Origin: Mycolicibacterium iranicum
Lineage (GTDB): Bacteria > Actinomycetota > Actinomycetes > Mycobacteriales > Mycobacteriaceae
DNA: 64,000 nt
Direction: 5' to 3'
Assembly: GCF_014190915.1 (NCBI RefSeq)
Contig: NZ_JACHVU010000010.1
Coordinates: 89,723-153,722, forward strand
Positions within the stretch are counted from its first letter, which is position 1. The number at the start of each line of letters is the position of its first letter. Position numbers and translations under genes: made by a program. The notes under the pieces are model-generated. The model ran no database searches. It saw only the letters and a program-made list of their open reading frames with translations, and had not been told where the DNA came from. This document shows, in pieces, positions 33,700 to 42,250 of this stretch.

Positions 33700-34986
33700 C
33701 TAGGCCTTCAGGACCTTCGCGGCGGGCTCCGCGGCGTCGGCCTCGGTCGGGCCCTGACCGCCGGCGCGCCACGTCGTCGCGCCGATGACGACGATGACCG
33801 CCAGCGCCCACCAGAGGTAGGAACCGCCGGCCAGCTGGCGCCACAGCGAGGCGGTGGTCTCGCGATGCTCGGGCAGCAGCGTGATCGGCGACCACACCAT
33901 GAGCGCCAACCCGATCGCCGACACCGCGCCGAGGGCGACGTGGCGCAGACGCACCGCCAGCACGGCGGTCACCAGCACGGTCGGCAACATCCACACCCAG
34001 TGATGCGACCACGACACGGGTGAGACCGCCAGGCCGAACATCGCGACGCCGATCAGGGCCGGGACGGGCTGGTCGCCTTTCAGGGCACGCCGGGCCGCCC
34101 AGACGGTGAGCGCCAGGACCGCGAAGCAGAGCAGCACCCACAGCACGAACCGCTCCGTCTCGCCGAGGCCCAGCCGGGCCAGCGCACCCGCGATGTTCTG
34201 GTTGGTGTTGAGCGTCGCCGTGCCGATGCGGTCGGTGTTGCGGACCGTCTCCGTCCAGTACTGCCACGAGTCGCGCCAGGCGAATGCGAACCCCGCCAGC
34301 GTCGCGACCACGGCGGATGCCGCGGTGACCACCAGCGCGCGCGTGTCGCGGCGCAGCAGGAAGTAGAGCAGGAACACCGCGGGCGTCAGCTTGACCGCGA
34401 TCGCCACGCCCAGCAGGACCCCTCGGGGCCACGGCGTGCGCCGCGGCACGCAGTCGGCGATGACGAGCGTCATCAACACGACGTTGATCTGGCCGAAGTC
34501 GAAGTTCGCGCGGATGGGTTCCAGGAAGATCACGGCGGGCGCCACCACCGCGGCCGCCAGCCAGCACCGGCGTGCCCAGGCCGGCTCACCCGTGATGCGG
34601 GTGGTGGGCCAGACGTCGAGCCGGGTCAGCACGATCAGCGTCGACACCAGCAGCAGCACCAGTGTCGTCGCGGTGATCGCCACGCTGGCGGCCTCCAGCG
34701 ACAGCAGGGCGAACGGGGAGAACGCGACCGCGGCCAGCGGCGGATAGGTGAACGGCAGCTCGAGGCCGCCCTGCGTCTGGAACATCCGTCCGTCGGCGTA
34801 GAGCGACGTGCCGTCCAGCCAGGCCCGCCCACCCATCCGGTACACGTCGATGTCGATGCGGTAGGGGACGTGGCCCAGCAACCGCCACGCCGCCGCGGCC
34901 AGCCCCGCGAGCGTCAACGCCTGGAACAGCCGCCACGCCAGCGTTGGCTTCCAACCAGCCCCGCCGGGCGACCGCCGATTACTCAT
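33700..34986 (-). CDS. mptC: GT87-type alpha-1,2-mannosyltransferase for LM/LAM (Rv2181 type)
   Basis: Integral membrane glycosyltransferase of 428 residues with roughly ten to eleven spans. It belongs to the GT-C family that uses polyprenyl-phosphomannose. An acidic motif in the first outer loop, YRIDIDVYRMGG, and the following FTYPPLAA fit that fold. The M. tuberculosis counterpart Rv2181 adds alpha-1,2-linked mannose branches to lipomannan and lipoarabinomannan. The name follows use in the literature and rests on family and position. It works on the same glycolipids as pimB' and mptA in this window. Confidence 0.87.
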   Translation of the reverse strand: MSNRRSPGGAGWKPTLAWRLFQALTLAGLAAAAWRLLGHVPYRIDIDVYRMGGRAWLDGTSLYADGRMFQTQGGLELPFTYPPLAAVAFSPFALLSLEAASVAITATTLVLLLVSTLIVLTRLDVWPTTRITGEPAWARRCWLAAAVVAPAVIFLEPIRANFDFGQINVVLMTLVIADCVPRRTPWPRGVLLGVAIAVKLTPAVFLLYFLLRRDTRALVVTAASAVVATLAGFAFAWRDSWQYWTETVRNTDRIGTATLNTNQNIAGALARLGLGETERFVLWVLLCFAVLALTVWAARRALKGDQPVPALIGVAMFGLAVSPVSWSHHWVWMLPTVLVTAVLAVRLRHVALGAVSAIGLALMVWSPITLLPEHRETTASLWRQLAGGSYLWWALAVIVVIGATTWRAGGQGPTEADAAEPAAKVLKA

Positions 34987-35057
34987 GTCCGGGACAGACT
35001 ATCGGTGCCGACCGGCGAGTCGTCGGGTATCCCGGCCGCGACACACGCAGGTCGGCG

Positions 35058-35063
35058 TAAGTT
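35058..35063 (+). promoter_or_regulatory. -10 box TAAGTT of the Rv2180c-type gene
   Basis: TAAGTT lies 6 nt in front of the GTG at 35070; no ribosome site is present, so the message is probably leaderless. Confidence 0.5.
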
Positions 35064-35069
35064 TTCTGC

Positions 35070-35960
35070 GTGCGCACGGACCTGGACCTCCACCTCGGCT
35101 TCTCCACGCACATTCCGCTGTCGCGGCTGCCGCTGGTGTGCTGCCTGGTCGCGTTCATCCTGACGTTCTTCATCACCCGCACGATCGTCCGGTACATCCG
35201 CAGCCACGCAGGCAGCGATGCGCCACGCAAATGGTGGCAGCCGCGCAACATCTCCGGCGGCGGCGGTCTGCACATCCACCACGTGGTGATCGGTGTCGTT
35301 CTGGTCATGGTCTCCGGGGTGACGATGGTGACGCTGGCGGTCGACGGAGGAGTACCCGAGTTCACAGCGGCCTCCATCGTGTTCGGCGTCGGCGCAGCGC
35401 TGGTCCTCGACGAGTTCGCGCTGATCCTGCACCTCTCGGACGTCTACTGGGCCGAGGACGGCCGCACGTCGGTCGACGCGGTGTTCGTCGCCGTGGCGGT
35501 GGCAGGCCTGCTCGTCCTCGGTTTCAACCCGCTGTCGTTTTTCGACGTCGGCATCTGGCAGAGCGATCATTCCGTGGTCGCGCGCACCACGGTCGTGGTG
35601 GCCGCGCTGCTCACGCTGGGCCTGGCGGTGATCGTGCTGCTCAAGGGCAAGGTGTGGACCGGCCTGATCGGGATGTTCATCACGCCGCTGCTGGTCGTCG
35701 GCGCCGTCCGGCTGTCGCGGCCGCACGCGCCGTGGGCGCGCTGGCGCTACACCTCGCGGCCCCGCAAGATGCACCGCGCGCTGGAGCGGGAGCGCTGGCT
35801 GCGCAGACCCGTCGTGCAGGCCAAGCTGTGGCTGCAGGACGCCATCGCCGGCATGCCCAAGTTCCCCGACGACGCGCTCGTCGACCAGCAGCTCGACCGG
35901 GAGATCCACGCGGCCCCGGCGCCCTCCGATCGCGAGCCGGCCACACAGAAAGCCTCATGA
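35070..35960 (+). CDS. Six- to seven-span membrane protein (Rv2180c type)
   Basis: Conserved actinobacterial integral membrane protein of 296 residues, function unknown. Hydrophobic segments occupy about residues 20-40, 70-93, 102-128, 138-158, 172-195 and 200-218. The loop after the first span contains GGGLHIHHVVIG, a conserved His cluster that could bind a metal or haem. The C-terminal 75 residues are basic and then acidic, probably cytoplasmic. It starts at a GTG behind a leaderless-type -10 box and is followed 1 bp later by the RNase AS gene. Confidence 0.8.
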   Translation: MRTDLDLHLGFSTHIPLSRLPLVCCLVAFILTFFITRTIVRYIRSHAGSDAPRKWWQPRNISGGGGLHIHHVVIGVVLVMVSGVTMVTLAVDGGVPEFTAASIVFGVGAALVLDEFALILHLSDVYWAEDGRTSVDAVFVAVAVAGLLVLGFNPLSFFDVGIWQSDHSVVARTTVVVAALLTLGLAVIVLLKGKVWTGLIGMFITPLLVVGAVRLSRPHAPWARWRYTSRPRKMHRALERERWLRRPVVQAKLWLQDAIAGMPKFPDDALVDQQLDREIHAAPAPSDREPATQKAS

Positions 35961-35961
35961 G

Positions 35962-36441
35962 TTGCGGTACTTCTACGACACGGAGTTCATCGACAACGGT
36001 CGCACGATCGAGCTGATCTCCATCGGCGTCGCCGCCGAGGACGGTCGCGAATACTATGCGATCTCCACCGAATTCGACCCGGAGCGAGCCGGTCGCTGGG
36101 TACGCAAGAACGTCCTGCCGAAACTGCCGTCACCGGCCTCGCCGCTGTGGCGCTCGCGCAGGCAGATCCGCACCGAGCTGGAGGATTTCTTCGGCATCGA
36201 CGGCGACGAGCCCATCGAGCTGTGGGCCTGGGTCGGCGCCTACGACCACGTGGTGCTGTGCCAGCTGTGGGGGCCGATGACCGACCTGCCGCCCGCGATC
36301 CCGCGGTTCACCCGTGAGCTGCGGCAGTTCTGGGAGGACCGGGGATCGCCGCGCATGCCCCCGCGGCCCCGCGACGCCCACGACGCGCTGGTCGACGCCA
36401 AGCACAACTTGGTGCGTTTTCGGCTGATGACGGGCCAGTAA
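35962..36441 (+). CDS. 3'-5' exoribonuclease, RNase AS (Rv2179c type)
   Basis: Small DEDD exoribonuclease of 159 residues. Rv2179c and its relatives were described as RNase AS, which prefers adenylate tails. Motifs: YDTEFIDNG at residues 5-13 (two acidic metal ligands), the central WAWVGAYDHVVLCQLWG with its Asp, and HDALVDAKHNLVRF with His and Asp. The start is a TTG one base after the preceding stop; no ATG or GTG lies close enough to keep the first metal-binding motif. Translational coupling to the membrane protein gene is likely. Confidence 0.87.
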   Translation: MRYFYDTEFIDNGRTIELISIGVAAEDGREYYAISTEFDPERAGRWVRKNVLPKLPSPASPLWRSRRQIRTELEDFFGIDGDEPIELWAWVGAYDHVVLCQLWGPMTDLPPAIPRFTRELRQFWEDRGSPRMPPRPRDAHDALVDAKHNLVRFRLMTGQ

Positions 36442-36447
36442 TACCAT
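36442..36447 (+). promoter_or_regulatory. -10 box TACCAT of aroG
   Basis: TACCAT lies 6 nt in front of the aroG GTG (36454), starting directly after the RNase AS stop codon. Leaderless arrangement. Confidence 0.5.
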
Positions 36448-36453
36448 GAAAGC

Positions 36454-37854
36454 GTGAACTGGACCGTCGACGTACCCATCGATCAGCTGCCGGCGCTACC
36501 GCCGCTGCCCGAGGACCTGCGCCAGCGCCTCGATGCCGCGCTCGCGCGCCCGGCGCTGCAGCAGCCGTCGTGGGACGCCGGCCAGGCCGCAGCCATGCGC
36601 AAGGTGCTGGAGAGCGTGCCCCCCGTGACCGTGCCGTCGGAGATCGAGCGGCTGAAGGGTCAGCTGGCCGAGGTCGCGCTCGGCAAGGCGTTCCTGCTGC
36701 AGGGCGGTGACTGCGCCGAGACGTTCGTCGACAACACCGAACAGCACATCCGCGCCAACATCCGCACGCTGCTGCAGATGGCGGTCGTGCTGACCTACGG
36801 CGCGAGCACCCCGGTCGTCAAGGTGGCCCGCATCGCCGGCCAGTACGCCAAGCCCCGCTCCGCCGACGTCGACGCCCTGGGGCTGAAGTCCTACCGCGGG
36901 GACATGGTCAACGGGTTCGCCCCGGATGCCGCTGTGCGACAGCATGACCCGTCGCGTCTGGTGCGCGCCTACGCCAACGCCAGCGCCGCGATGAACCTGG
37001 TGCGGGCGCTGACCTCCTCCGGGATGGCGTCGCTGCACCAGGTGCACGACTGGAACCGCGAGTTCGTGCGGACCTCACCCGCCGGGGCGCGCTACGAGGC
37101 GCTGGCCGGGGAGATCGACCGCGGGCTGCGTTTCATGAGCGCCTGCCGGGTCGACGACCGCAACCTCGACACCGCCGAGATCTACGCCAGCCACGAGGCG
37201 CTGGTGCTGGACTACGAGCGCGCCATGCTGCGGATGGACTACGACGGGGCCGAGGTCGACGGGTCCAGCCCGAAGCTCTACGACCTCTCGGCCCACTACG
37301 TGTGGATCGGGGAGCGCACCCGCCAGCTCGACGGCGCCCACGTCGCGTTCGCCGAGGTCATCGCGAACCCCATCGGCATCAAGATCGGCCCGAGCACGTC
37401 ACCCGAACTGGCCGTCGAGTACGTCGAGCGTCTCGACCCCGACAACGAACCCGGCCGTCTCACCCTCGTCAGCCGGATGGGCAACCACAAGGTGCGCGAC
37501 GTGCTGCCGCCGATCATCGAGAAGGTGCACGCTTCGGGCCACCGGGTGATCTGGCAGTGCGACCCGATGCACGGCAACACCCACGAATCCTCGACCGGTT
37601 ACAAGACGCGGCATTTCGATCGCGTCGTCGACGAGGTGCAGGGGTTCTTCGAGGTGCACCACGCCCTGGGCACCCATCCGGGCGGCATCCACGTCGAGAT
37701 CACCGGCGAGAACGTCACCGAGTGTCTCGGTGGGGCGCAGGATATTTCGGACACCGACCTGGCCGGCCGCTACGAGACCGCGTGCGATCCGCGGCTCAAC
37801 ACCCAGCAGTCGCTGGAGCTGGCGTTCCTGGTCGCGGAGATGCTGCGCAACTAG
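36454..37854 (+). CDS. aroG: 3-deoxy-7-phosphoheptulonate synthase, class II
   Basis: First step of the shikimate pathway: condenses phosphoenolpyruvate with erythrose-4-phosphate. The 466-residue protein has the plant-like type II layout: LLQGGDCAETF with the metal-binding Cys, RIAGQYAKPRS, KIGPSTSPE, SRMGNHKVRDVLPP, and IWQCDPMHGNTH with the C-terminal metal His. It corresponds to Rv2178c. In mycobacteria this enzyme forms a complex with chorismate mutase, which is encoded elsewhere. The TAG stop shares CTAG with pknL. Confidence 0.96.
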   Translation: MNWTVDVPIDQLPALPPLPEDLRQRLDAALARPALQQPSWDAGQAAAMRKVLESVPPVTVPSEIERLKGQLAEVALGKAFLLQGGDCAETFVDNTEQHIRANIRTLLQMAVVLTYGASTPVVKVARIAGQYAKPRSADVDALGLKSYRGDMVNGFAPDAAVRQHDPSRLVRAYANASAAMNLVRALTSSGMASLHQVHDWNREFVRTSPAGARYEALAGEIDRGLRFMSACRVDDRNLDTAEIYASHEALVLDYERAMLRMDYDGAEVDGSSPKLYDLSAHYVWIGERTRQLDGAHVAFAEVIANPIGIKIGPSTSPELAVEYVERLDPDNEPGRLTLVSRMGNHKVRDVLPPIIEKVHASGHRVIWQCDPMHGNTHESSTGYKTRHFDRVVDEVQGFFEVHHALGTHPGGIHVEITGENVTECLGGAQDISDTDLAGRYETACDPRLNTQQSLELAFLVAEMLRN

Positions 37855-39071
37855 AGCAGGTTGGGCAGGTTCGCCCCGAGCGTCCACGCCCCGGCGGCCG
37901 CCAGTCCGGCCGCGGTGATCACGGCGATCACCCAGAACAGCAGCACCCGGCGGGCGCGCTGCCGGGCCCAGTAGAACTGCTCCAGGTCGATTCCTGCGAA
38001 ACGCCCTGTGCCGGATCCGTATTCGGCGTCGTCGAATTCTTCGGGGTCGCCGGAGCCGTGGTCGGGGCCGTGCTCGGCGTCGGGAAGTTCGTCGCGGGTG
38101 AAGACCTTGGTGTGCCGGCTCACCGCAGCCGTGGTGTCGTGCATGCCGTGGGAGCCGGAGGCCGTGCTCGCCGTGCTGTGGGCCGCCGAGTTCTTCGGGG
38201 CCGGGACGCGGAAGTACGGCAGGTCGAGTTCCTGGGCGATGGTGTCGAGCTGCTCACCCATCTCCGCGGCGTCGGCGAAGCGCTGGTCCGGATCGCGAGA
38301 GGTCGCACAGTGCACCAGGTCGTCGAATTGCCTTGGCACACCGCGGATCACGGTGCTCGGCGGGGGGACGTCGCGATCCATCCGCTGGTAGGCGACCGCG
38401 AGCGCGGTGTCGCCGGTGAACGGGGTCACGCCGGTCAGGAGCTCGTAGACGAGGATGCCGACGGAGTAGACGTCGCCGCGGGGATCGGTCTCTCCGGTCG
38501 CGACCTGTTCGGGGGACAGGTAGGCCGCGGTCCCCAGGATCACGCTCGTCGAGGTGATCTTGGCTTCGGCGACGGCCCGGACGAGACCGAAGTCGGCGAT
38601 CTTGACGTCCCCGTCGTCGCTGATCAGGACGTTCTCGGGTTTGATGTCGCGATGCACCAGCCCGGCGGCGTGGGCGGCGGCCAGTCCGCCGAGCACGGGT
38701 CGCAGCACCGCGGCCACGGCGTGCGGGGGCATCGGACCGCGTTCGCGCAGCAGCTCGCGCAGCGTGCCGCCGTCGACGAGCTCCATCACCAGGAACGGGT
38801 GCCTGCCGTCGAGTCCCTGGTCGTACACCGCGACGAGGCCGGGGTCTTTCAGCCGGGCCACCGCGCGGGCCTCCCGCTGGAAGCGGATCATGAACTGCTC
38901 GTCGCCGGCGTAGCGGGAATCCATGATCTTCAGCGCGACCGGCCGGTCGAGCCGCAGGTCGAGACCGCGGTAGACACCCGACATGCCGCCGGTGGCGATC
39001 AGCGCGTCGACCCGGTAGCGACCGTCCAGCACGGCCCCGGTCAGCGGGCTCGACTGCTGGTAGGTCTCCAT
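37851..39071 (-). CDS. pknL: Serine/threonine protein kinase PknL
   Basis: Membrane-anchored Hanks-type kinase of 406 residues. Gly loop ATGGMSGVY (26-34), Lys48 in VALKIM, HRDIKPEN (140-147) and DFG (160-162) are intact. Activation-loop Thr173 and Thr175 fall at the same numbers reported for M. tuberculosis PknL, which supports the ATG at 39071 over starts 3 or 24 codons upstream. A TACCAT -10 box 7 nt before this ATG does the same. After the kinase comes a disordered linker (about 285-360) and one span close to the C-terminus; there is almost no extracellular domain, so it probably does not sense an outside ligand directly. Its known substrate partner, Rv2175c, is divergent next door. Confidence 0.95.
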   Translation of the reverse strand: METYQQSSPLTGAVLDGRYRVDALIATGGMSGVYRGLDLRLDRPVALKIMDSRYAGDEQFMIRFQREARAVARLKDPGLVAVYDQGLDGRHPFLVMELVDGGTLRELLRERGPMPPHAVAAVLRPVLGGLAAAHAAGLVHRDIKPENVLISDDGDVKIADFGLVRAVAEAKITSTSVILGTAAYLSPEQVATGETDPRGDVYSVGILVYELLTGVTPFTGDTALAVAYQRMDRDVPPPSTVIRGVPRQFDDLVHCATSRDPDQRFADAAEMGEQLDTIAQELDLPYFRVPAPKNSAAHSTASTASGSHGMHDTTAAVSRHTKVFTRDELPDAEHGPDHGSGDPEEFDDAEYGSGTGRFAGIDLEQFYWARQRARRVLLFWVIAVITAAGLAAAGAWTLGANLPNLL

Positions 39072-39078
39072 CGAGATC

Positions 39079-39084
39079 ATGGTA
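39079..39084 (-). promoter_or_regulatory. -10 box TACCAT of pknL
   Basis: TACCAT on the minus strand lies 7 nt in front of the ATG at 39071, giving a leaderless message and fixing the start. Confidence 0.5.
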
Positions 39085-39150
39085 CGAGCCGTGCCGTGGG
39101 CAGCCGGGCACGCGACGCGCAACGTGGCGTCGAATCGAGACATCTGGACC

Positions 39151-39156
39151 TAGACT
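39151..39156 (+). promoter_or_regulatory. -10 box TAGACT of the Rv2175c-type gene
   Basis: TAGACT lies 7 nt in front of the ATG at 39164. No ribosome site is present. Confidence 0.55.
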
Positions 39157-39163
39157 GTGTGCG

Positions 39164-39568
39164 ATGAGCAGCATTCCGACTGCCGATGACGTTCTGCCCG
39201 CCGACGAGGCCGTCTACGACCTCCCCGAAGTGGCGAAGCTCCTTCGCATCCCGGTGACCAAGGTGCACCAGCATCTGCGCGAAGGTCACCTGGCCGCCGT
39301 GCGCCGCAACGGCACCGTCGTGGTGCCGAAGGCGTTCTTCGACGAGACCGGCCACCTGGTCAAGAACCTGTCCGGCCTGCTGGTGGTGCTGCACGACGGC
39401 GGTTACACCGAAACCGAGATCATGCGGTGGTTGTTCACCCCCGACTCGTCGCTGACCATCCGCCGGGACGGGTCCAACGAGGGGCAGGCTAATGCGCGCC
39501 CGGTCGACGCGCTGCACTCGCATCAGGCTCGTGAGGTGGTTCGCCGCGCGCAGGCGATGGCGTACTGA
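39164..39568 (+). CDS. DNA-binding winged-helix protein, PknL substrate (Rv2175c type)
   Basis: Soluble DNA-binding protein of 134 residues. The winged helix-turn-helix is at about 17-60 (YDLPEVAKLLRIPVTKVHQHL, split here by helix ends), followed by a C-terminal domain ending ALHSHQAREVVRRAQAMAY that is nearly invariant in mycobacteria. In M. tuberculosis PknL phosphorylates Rv2175c at Thr9 and blocks DNA binding. Here the ATG with its -10 box 7 nt upstream makes a shorter N-terminus (MSSIPTADD), without the segment that carries Thr9; no ATG, GTG or TTG lies upstream in frame. Thr6 is the nearest substitute. The target genes are unknown. Confidence 0.88.
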   Translation: MSSIPTADDVLPADEAVYDLPEVAKLLRIPVTKVHQHLREGHLAAVRRNGTVVVPKAFFDETGHLVKNLSGLLVVLHDGGYTETEIMRWLFTPDSSLTIRRDGSNEGQANARPVDALHSHQAREVVRRAQAMAY

Positions 39569-41087
39569 GCGCGTCCGCAGCGGCGTCTTTGGAGCCGGCG
39601 TCCCCCGGGCCGGCGTACTTGGTGATCCAGTACCACGCCCCGGCGGCGCACAGGCCTGACAGCGCCACGTGGATCCACGAGTACATCCCGTGTGCCCCGT
39701 CGGGCCGCCAGATGACGGTGATCCAGGTGGAGAAGCCGGCGACGAGGGCGATCGAGCGCGGTGACTGCGCCAGGGCGGCCACCACCGCCAGCGGCCAGGT
39801 GTAGTACCAGGGCAGCGCGGCGGGGACGAACAGCACCACCACGACCATCACCCACGCGATGCCCATCAGGGCGTCCCGGTCGGTGTGCCGGTAGCGCCAC
39901 CACAGCAGCGGCGCCGAGATCGCGATGATCGCGATCCCGATGATGCGGGTGGTCTCCAGCACCGCGTAGAAGTTCACCGGCACGATCAGCCCGACGAGCA
40001 CGTTGGCCAGGTTCGCGATCGCGGTCGGCACCGTCAGCCAGTTGATGATCTTCACCGACCCCGCCAGTGCCGTGAGCCACCCCAGCCCGACCCCCGCGGC
40101 CAGCGACAGCACCGCGAAGACCACGACGAACACCAGCAGTGAGCCGGCGGTGGCCGCGGCGAACGCCTTCAGCGGAGTCAGCTTGCGGCGGTCGCGGAGG
40201 CGGCGCGCCCACACCCACACCATGAACGGAAGTGCCAGCCCCGCCGTCGCTTTCACCGCCACGGCCACCGCGATCAGCGTGACGCCGGCGATGTTGCGCC
40301 CGCCGAAGCACAGGGCGATCCCGGCCATCATCAGGCCGACCATCAGCATCTCGTTGTGCACCCCACCCATCAGGTGGATGATCACCAGCGGGTTGAGCAC
40401 CGCGATCCACAGCGCGGCCGCGCCGCTGGCCCCGATGTGGCGGGCCACCCGCGGCGCCGCCCAGATCAGCAGCGCGAGGCCGGGCAGCATGCACAGGCGC
40501 AGCAGCATCGTGCCCGCGACGACGTCGTTGCCGACGATCAGCGTCACGAATTTGGCGACCAGGATGAACGCCGGCCCGTACGGCGCGGTCGTCGTCGTCC
40601 AGATCGGGCTCACGTTGTCCAGCAACGAGTTCGGGTTGTCGATCGGGCCGACGAGGTACGGGTCGAACCCGTCGCGCAGCAGCGCTCCCTGGGCCAGGTA
40701 GGAGTACGTGTCGCGGCTGAACAGCGGAACGCTGAGCAGCAGCGGGGTCAGCCAGAACGCGGTGGTGGCCAGCATCGTGTATTCGGTCGCGGTCCGGTCG
40801 ACGACCCGGCGGCCCAGCCACAGCCATGCCATCAGCATCAGCGCCACGCCCGTCCACAGCAGCAGCGACGACACCACCAGCCCGTGCCCGAAGCGCAACC
40901 AGGACAGGTGCATCGACTCCAGCAGCGGGTCGTGCAGCCGGGTGCTGCCCGCGCCGAGGCCACCGGCCGTCAGCAGCGTCGCCCCCAGCGCACCGACGAG
41001 GGCCGGCCGCGCCTCGGGGGACCGGGCGAAGTCTCGGAGGCGGCGCAGGTGGTGGCCCGCGGCGGGCGTCGTCATGCTCGAGGTCAT
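39489..41087 (-). CDS. mptA: Alpha-1,6-mannosyltransferase MptA
   Basis: GT-C membrane glycosyltransferase of 532 residues with about twelve spans that extends the alpha-1,6-mannan core of lipomannan from polyprenyl-phosphomannose. The early outer loop contains PLFSRDTYSYLAQG, the acidic catalytic site of this family, and later PYGPAF and HNEMLM. Two ATG codons (41087 and 41075) are possible; both follow the idsA2 stop within 15 bp. The last 80 bp overlap the end of the Rv2175c-type gene on the other strand, adding a hydrophilic tail. It corresponds to Rv2174. Confidence 0.93.
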   Translation of the reverse strand: MTSSMTTPAAGHHLRRLRDFARSPEARPALVGALGATLLTAGGLGAGSTRLHDPLLESMHLSWLRFGHGLVVSSLLLWTGVALMLMAWLWLGRRVVDRTATEYTMLATTAFWLTPLLLSVPLFSRDTYSYLAQGALLRDGFDPYLVGPIDNPNSLLDNVSPIWTTTTAPYGPAFILVAKFVTLIVGNDVVAGTMLLRLCMLPGLALLIWAAPRVARHIGASGAAALWIAVLNPLVIIHLMGGVHNEMLMVGLMMAGIALCFGGRNIAGVTLIAVAVAVKATAGLALPFMVWVWARRLRDRRKLTPLKAFAAATAGSLLVFVVVFAVLSLAAGVGLGWLTALAGSVKIINWLTVPTAIANLANVLVGLIVPVNFYAVLETTRIIGIAIIAISAPLLWWRYRHTDRDALMGIAWVMVVVVLFVPAALPWYYTWPLAVVAALAQSPRSIALVAGFSTWITVIWRPDGAHGMYSWIHVALSGLCAAGAWYWITKYAGPGDAGSKDAAADALSTPSPARGEPPHEPDASAARRPGAH

Positions 41088-41089
41088 GC

Positions 41090-42169
41090 TCAGGCGGACC
41101 GGTTCGCGGCCAATCTGGCGAGCTCGGTGAGCCCGGCCTTGGCCTGCGCGTCGATCGGCGCCGCGTTCAGGATCTCGAGAGCGCGGCGGGTCAGCGTGTC
41201 GATCCGGGCCTCCACGGCGGCCAGCGCGCCGATGGCCTCGATCGCCCGGCAGACGTCTTTGACCTCGGCGTCGCTGAGGTCGGTGCCGATCGAGGTGCGC
41301 AGCAGCGTGGCCGCAGACGGGTCGTTGCGCTCGGCGAGCTCCAGCGCCTCGGCCAGCAGCACGGTGCGCTTGCCCGACCGCAGGTCGTCCCCGGACGGCT
41401 TCCCGGTGACCGCCGGGTCGCCGAAGACCCCGAGGACGTCGTCGCGCAGCTGGAACGCGATGCCCAGGCTGGTGCCGACCTCGTGGAACGACTCCAGGAT
41501 CTCCGGGCAGTCGGCGGCCGCGGCGGCGCCGAGCTGCAGGGGCCGGGACACGGTGTAGGACGCGGTCTTGTAGGTGTTCACCGTGAGCGCGGACGCGACA
41601 GTCTCGCTGCCGCTGGACTCGTTGACGATGTCGAGGTACTGGCCGCCGAGGACCTCGGTGCGGATCGCGGCCCAGACCTGCTGGACGCGCCGCTTCGCGT
41701 CGGCGTCGATCTCGGCGGTCGCGACGACGTCGTCGGCCCACACCAGCGCGAGGTCGCCGAGCAGGATCGCCGCGGACAGACCGAACTGCTCGGAGGAGCC
41801 GTGCCAGTTGTTGGCGCGGTGACGTTCCGTGAAGATGCGGTGCACCGTCGGCAGGCCGCGCCGTGTGGCCGAGGCGTCGATGACGTCGTCGTGGACCAGC
41901 GCACAGGCGTGCAGCAGCTCGAGGGCCGAGAACAGCCGCAGGACCTCGGGCCCGGGTTCGGTTCCCGCGACGGCCCGCCAGCCCCAGTAGGCGAACGCGG
42001 GCCGCAACCGCTTGCCCCCGCGCAGGACGAACTCCTCGACGGCCTCGGTCAGGACGGCGTAGTCGGTGCCGATGTAGGCGGCATCCCGACGGCGCTCGCC
42101 GAGGTAGTCACGCAGCTGTTCGGTGACGGCCGCTGCCAGCTCGACGGCTGACGGTGCCGATGCATCCAC
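41090..42169 (-). CDS. idsA2: Polyprenyl diphosphate synthase (geranylgeranyl-type, IdsA2)
   Basis: Trans-prenyltransferase of 359 residues that condenses isopentenyl diphosphate with allylic diphosphates. Motifs: GGKRLRPAF, the first Asp-rich motif HDDVIDASATRRG (short DDxxD form) and the second in FQLRDDVLGVFGD. It corresponds to Rv2173. Chain length cannot be assigned safely from sequence, but the products feed polyprenyl carriers such as those used by the neighbouring mannosyltransferase mptA, 2 bp downstream. The start is a GTG; the nearest purine run (AAGGGG) is 13 bases away, so initiation may be weak. Confidence 0.92.
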   Translation of the reverse strand: MDASAPSAVELAAAVTEQLRDYLGERRRDAAYIGTDYAVLTEAVEEFVLRGGKRLRPAFAYWGWRAVAGTEPGPEVLRLFSALELLHACALVHDDVIDASATRRGLPTVHRIFTERHRANNWHGSSEQFGLSAAILLGDLALVWADDVVATAEIDADAKRRVQQVWAAIRTEVLGGQYLDIVNESSGSETVASALTVNTYKTASYTVSRPLQLGAAAAADCPEILESFHEVGTSLGIAFQLRDDVLGVFGDPAVTGKPSGDDLRSGKRTVLLAEALELAERNDPSAATLLRTSIGTDLSDAEVKDVCRAIEAIGALAAVEARIDTLTRRALEILNAAPIDAQAKAGLTELARLAANRSA

Positions 42170-42250
42170 GCTCAGCGGGCGCCCCTTTCTCTGGTCACAG
42201 CCCCCGACTGCTCAGCGTAGAGCCTGCTGCCCGGGACAGAGCAATAAGCG

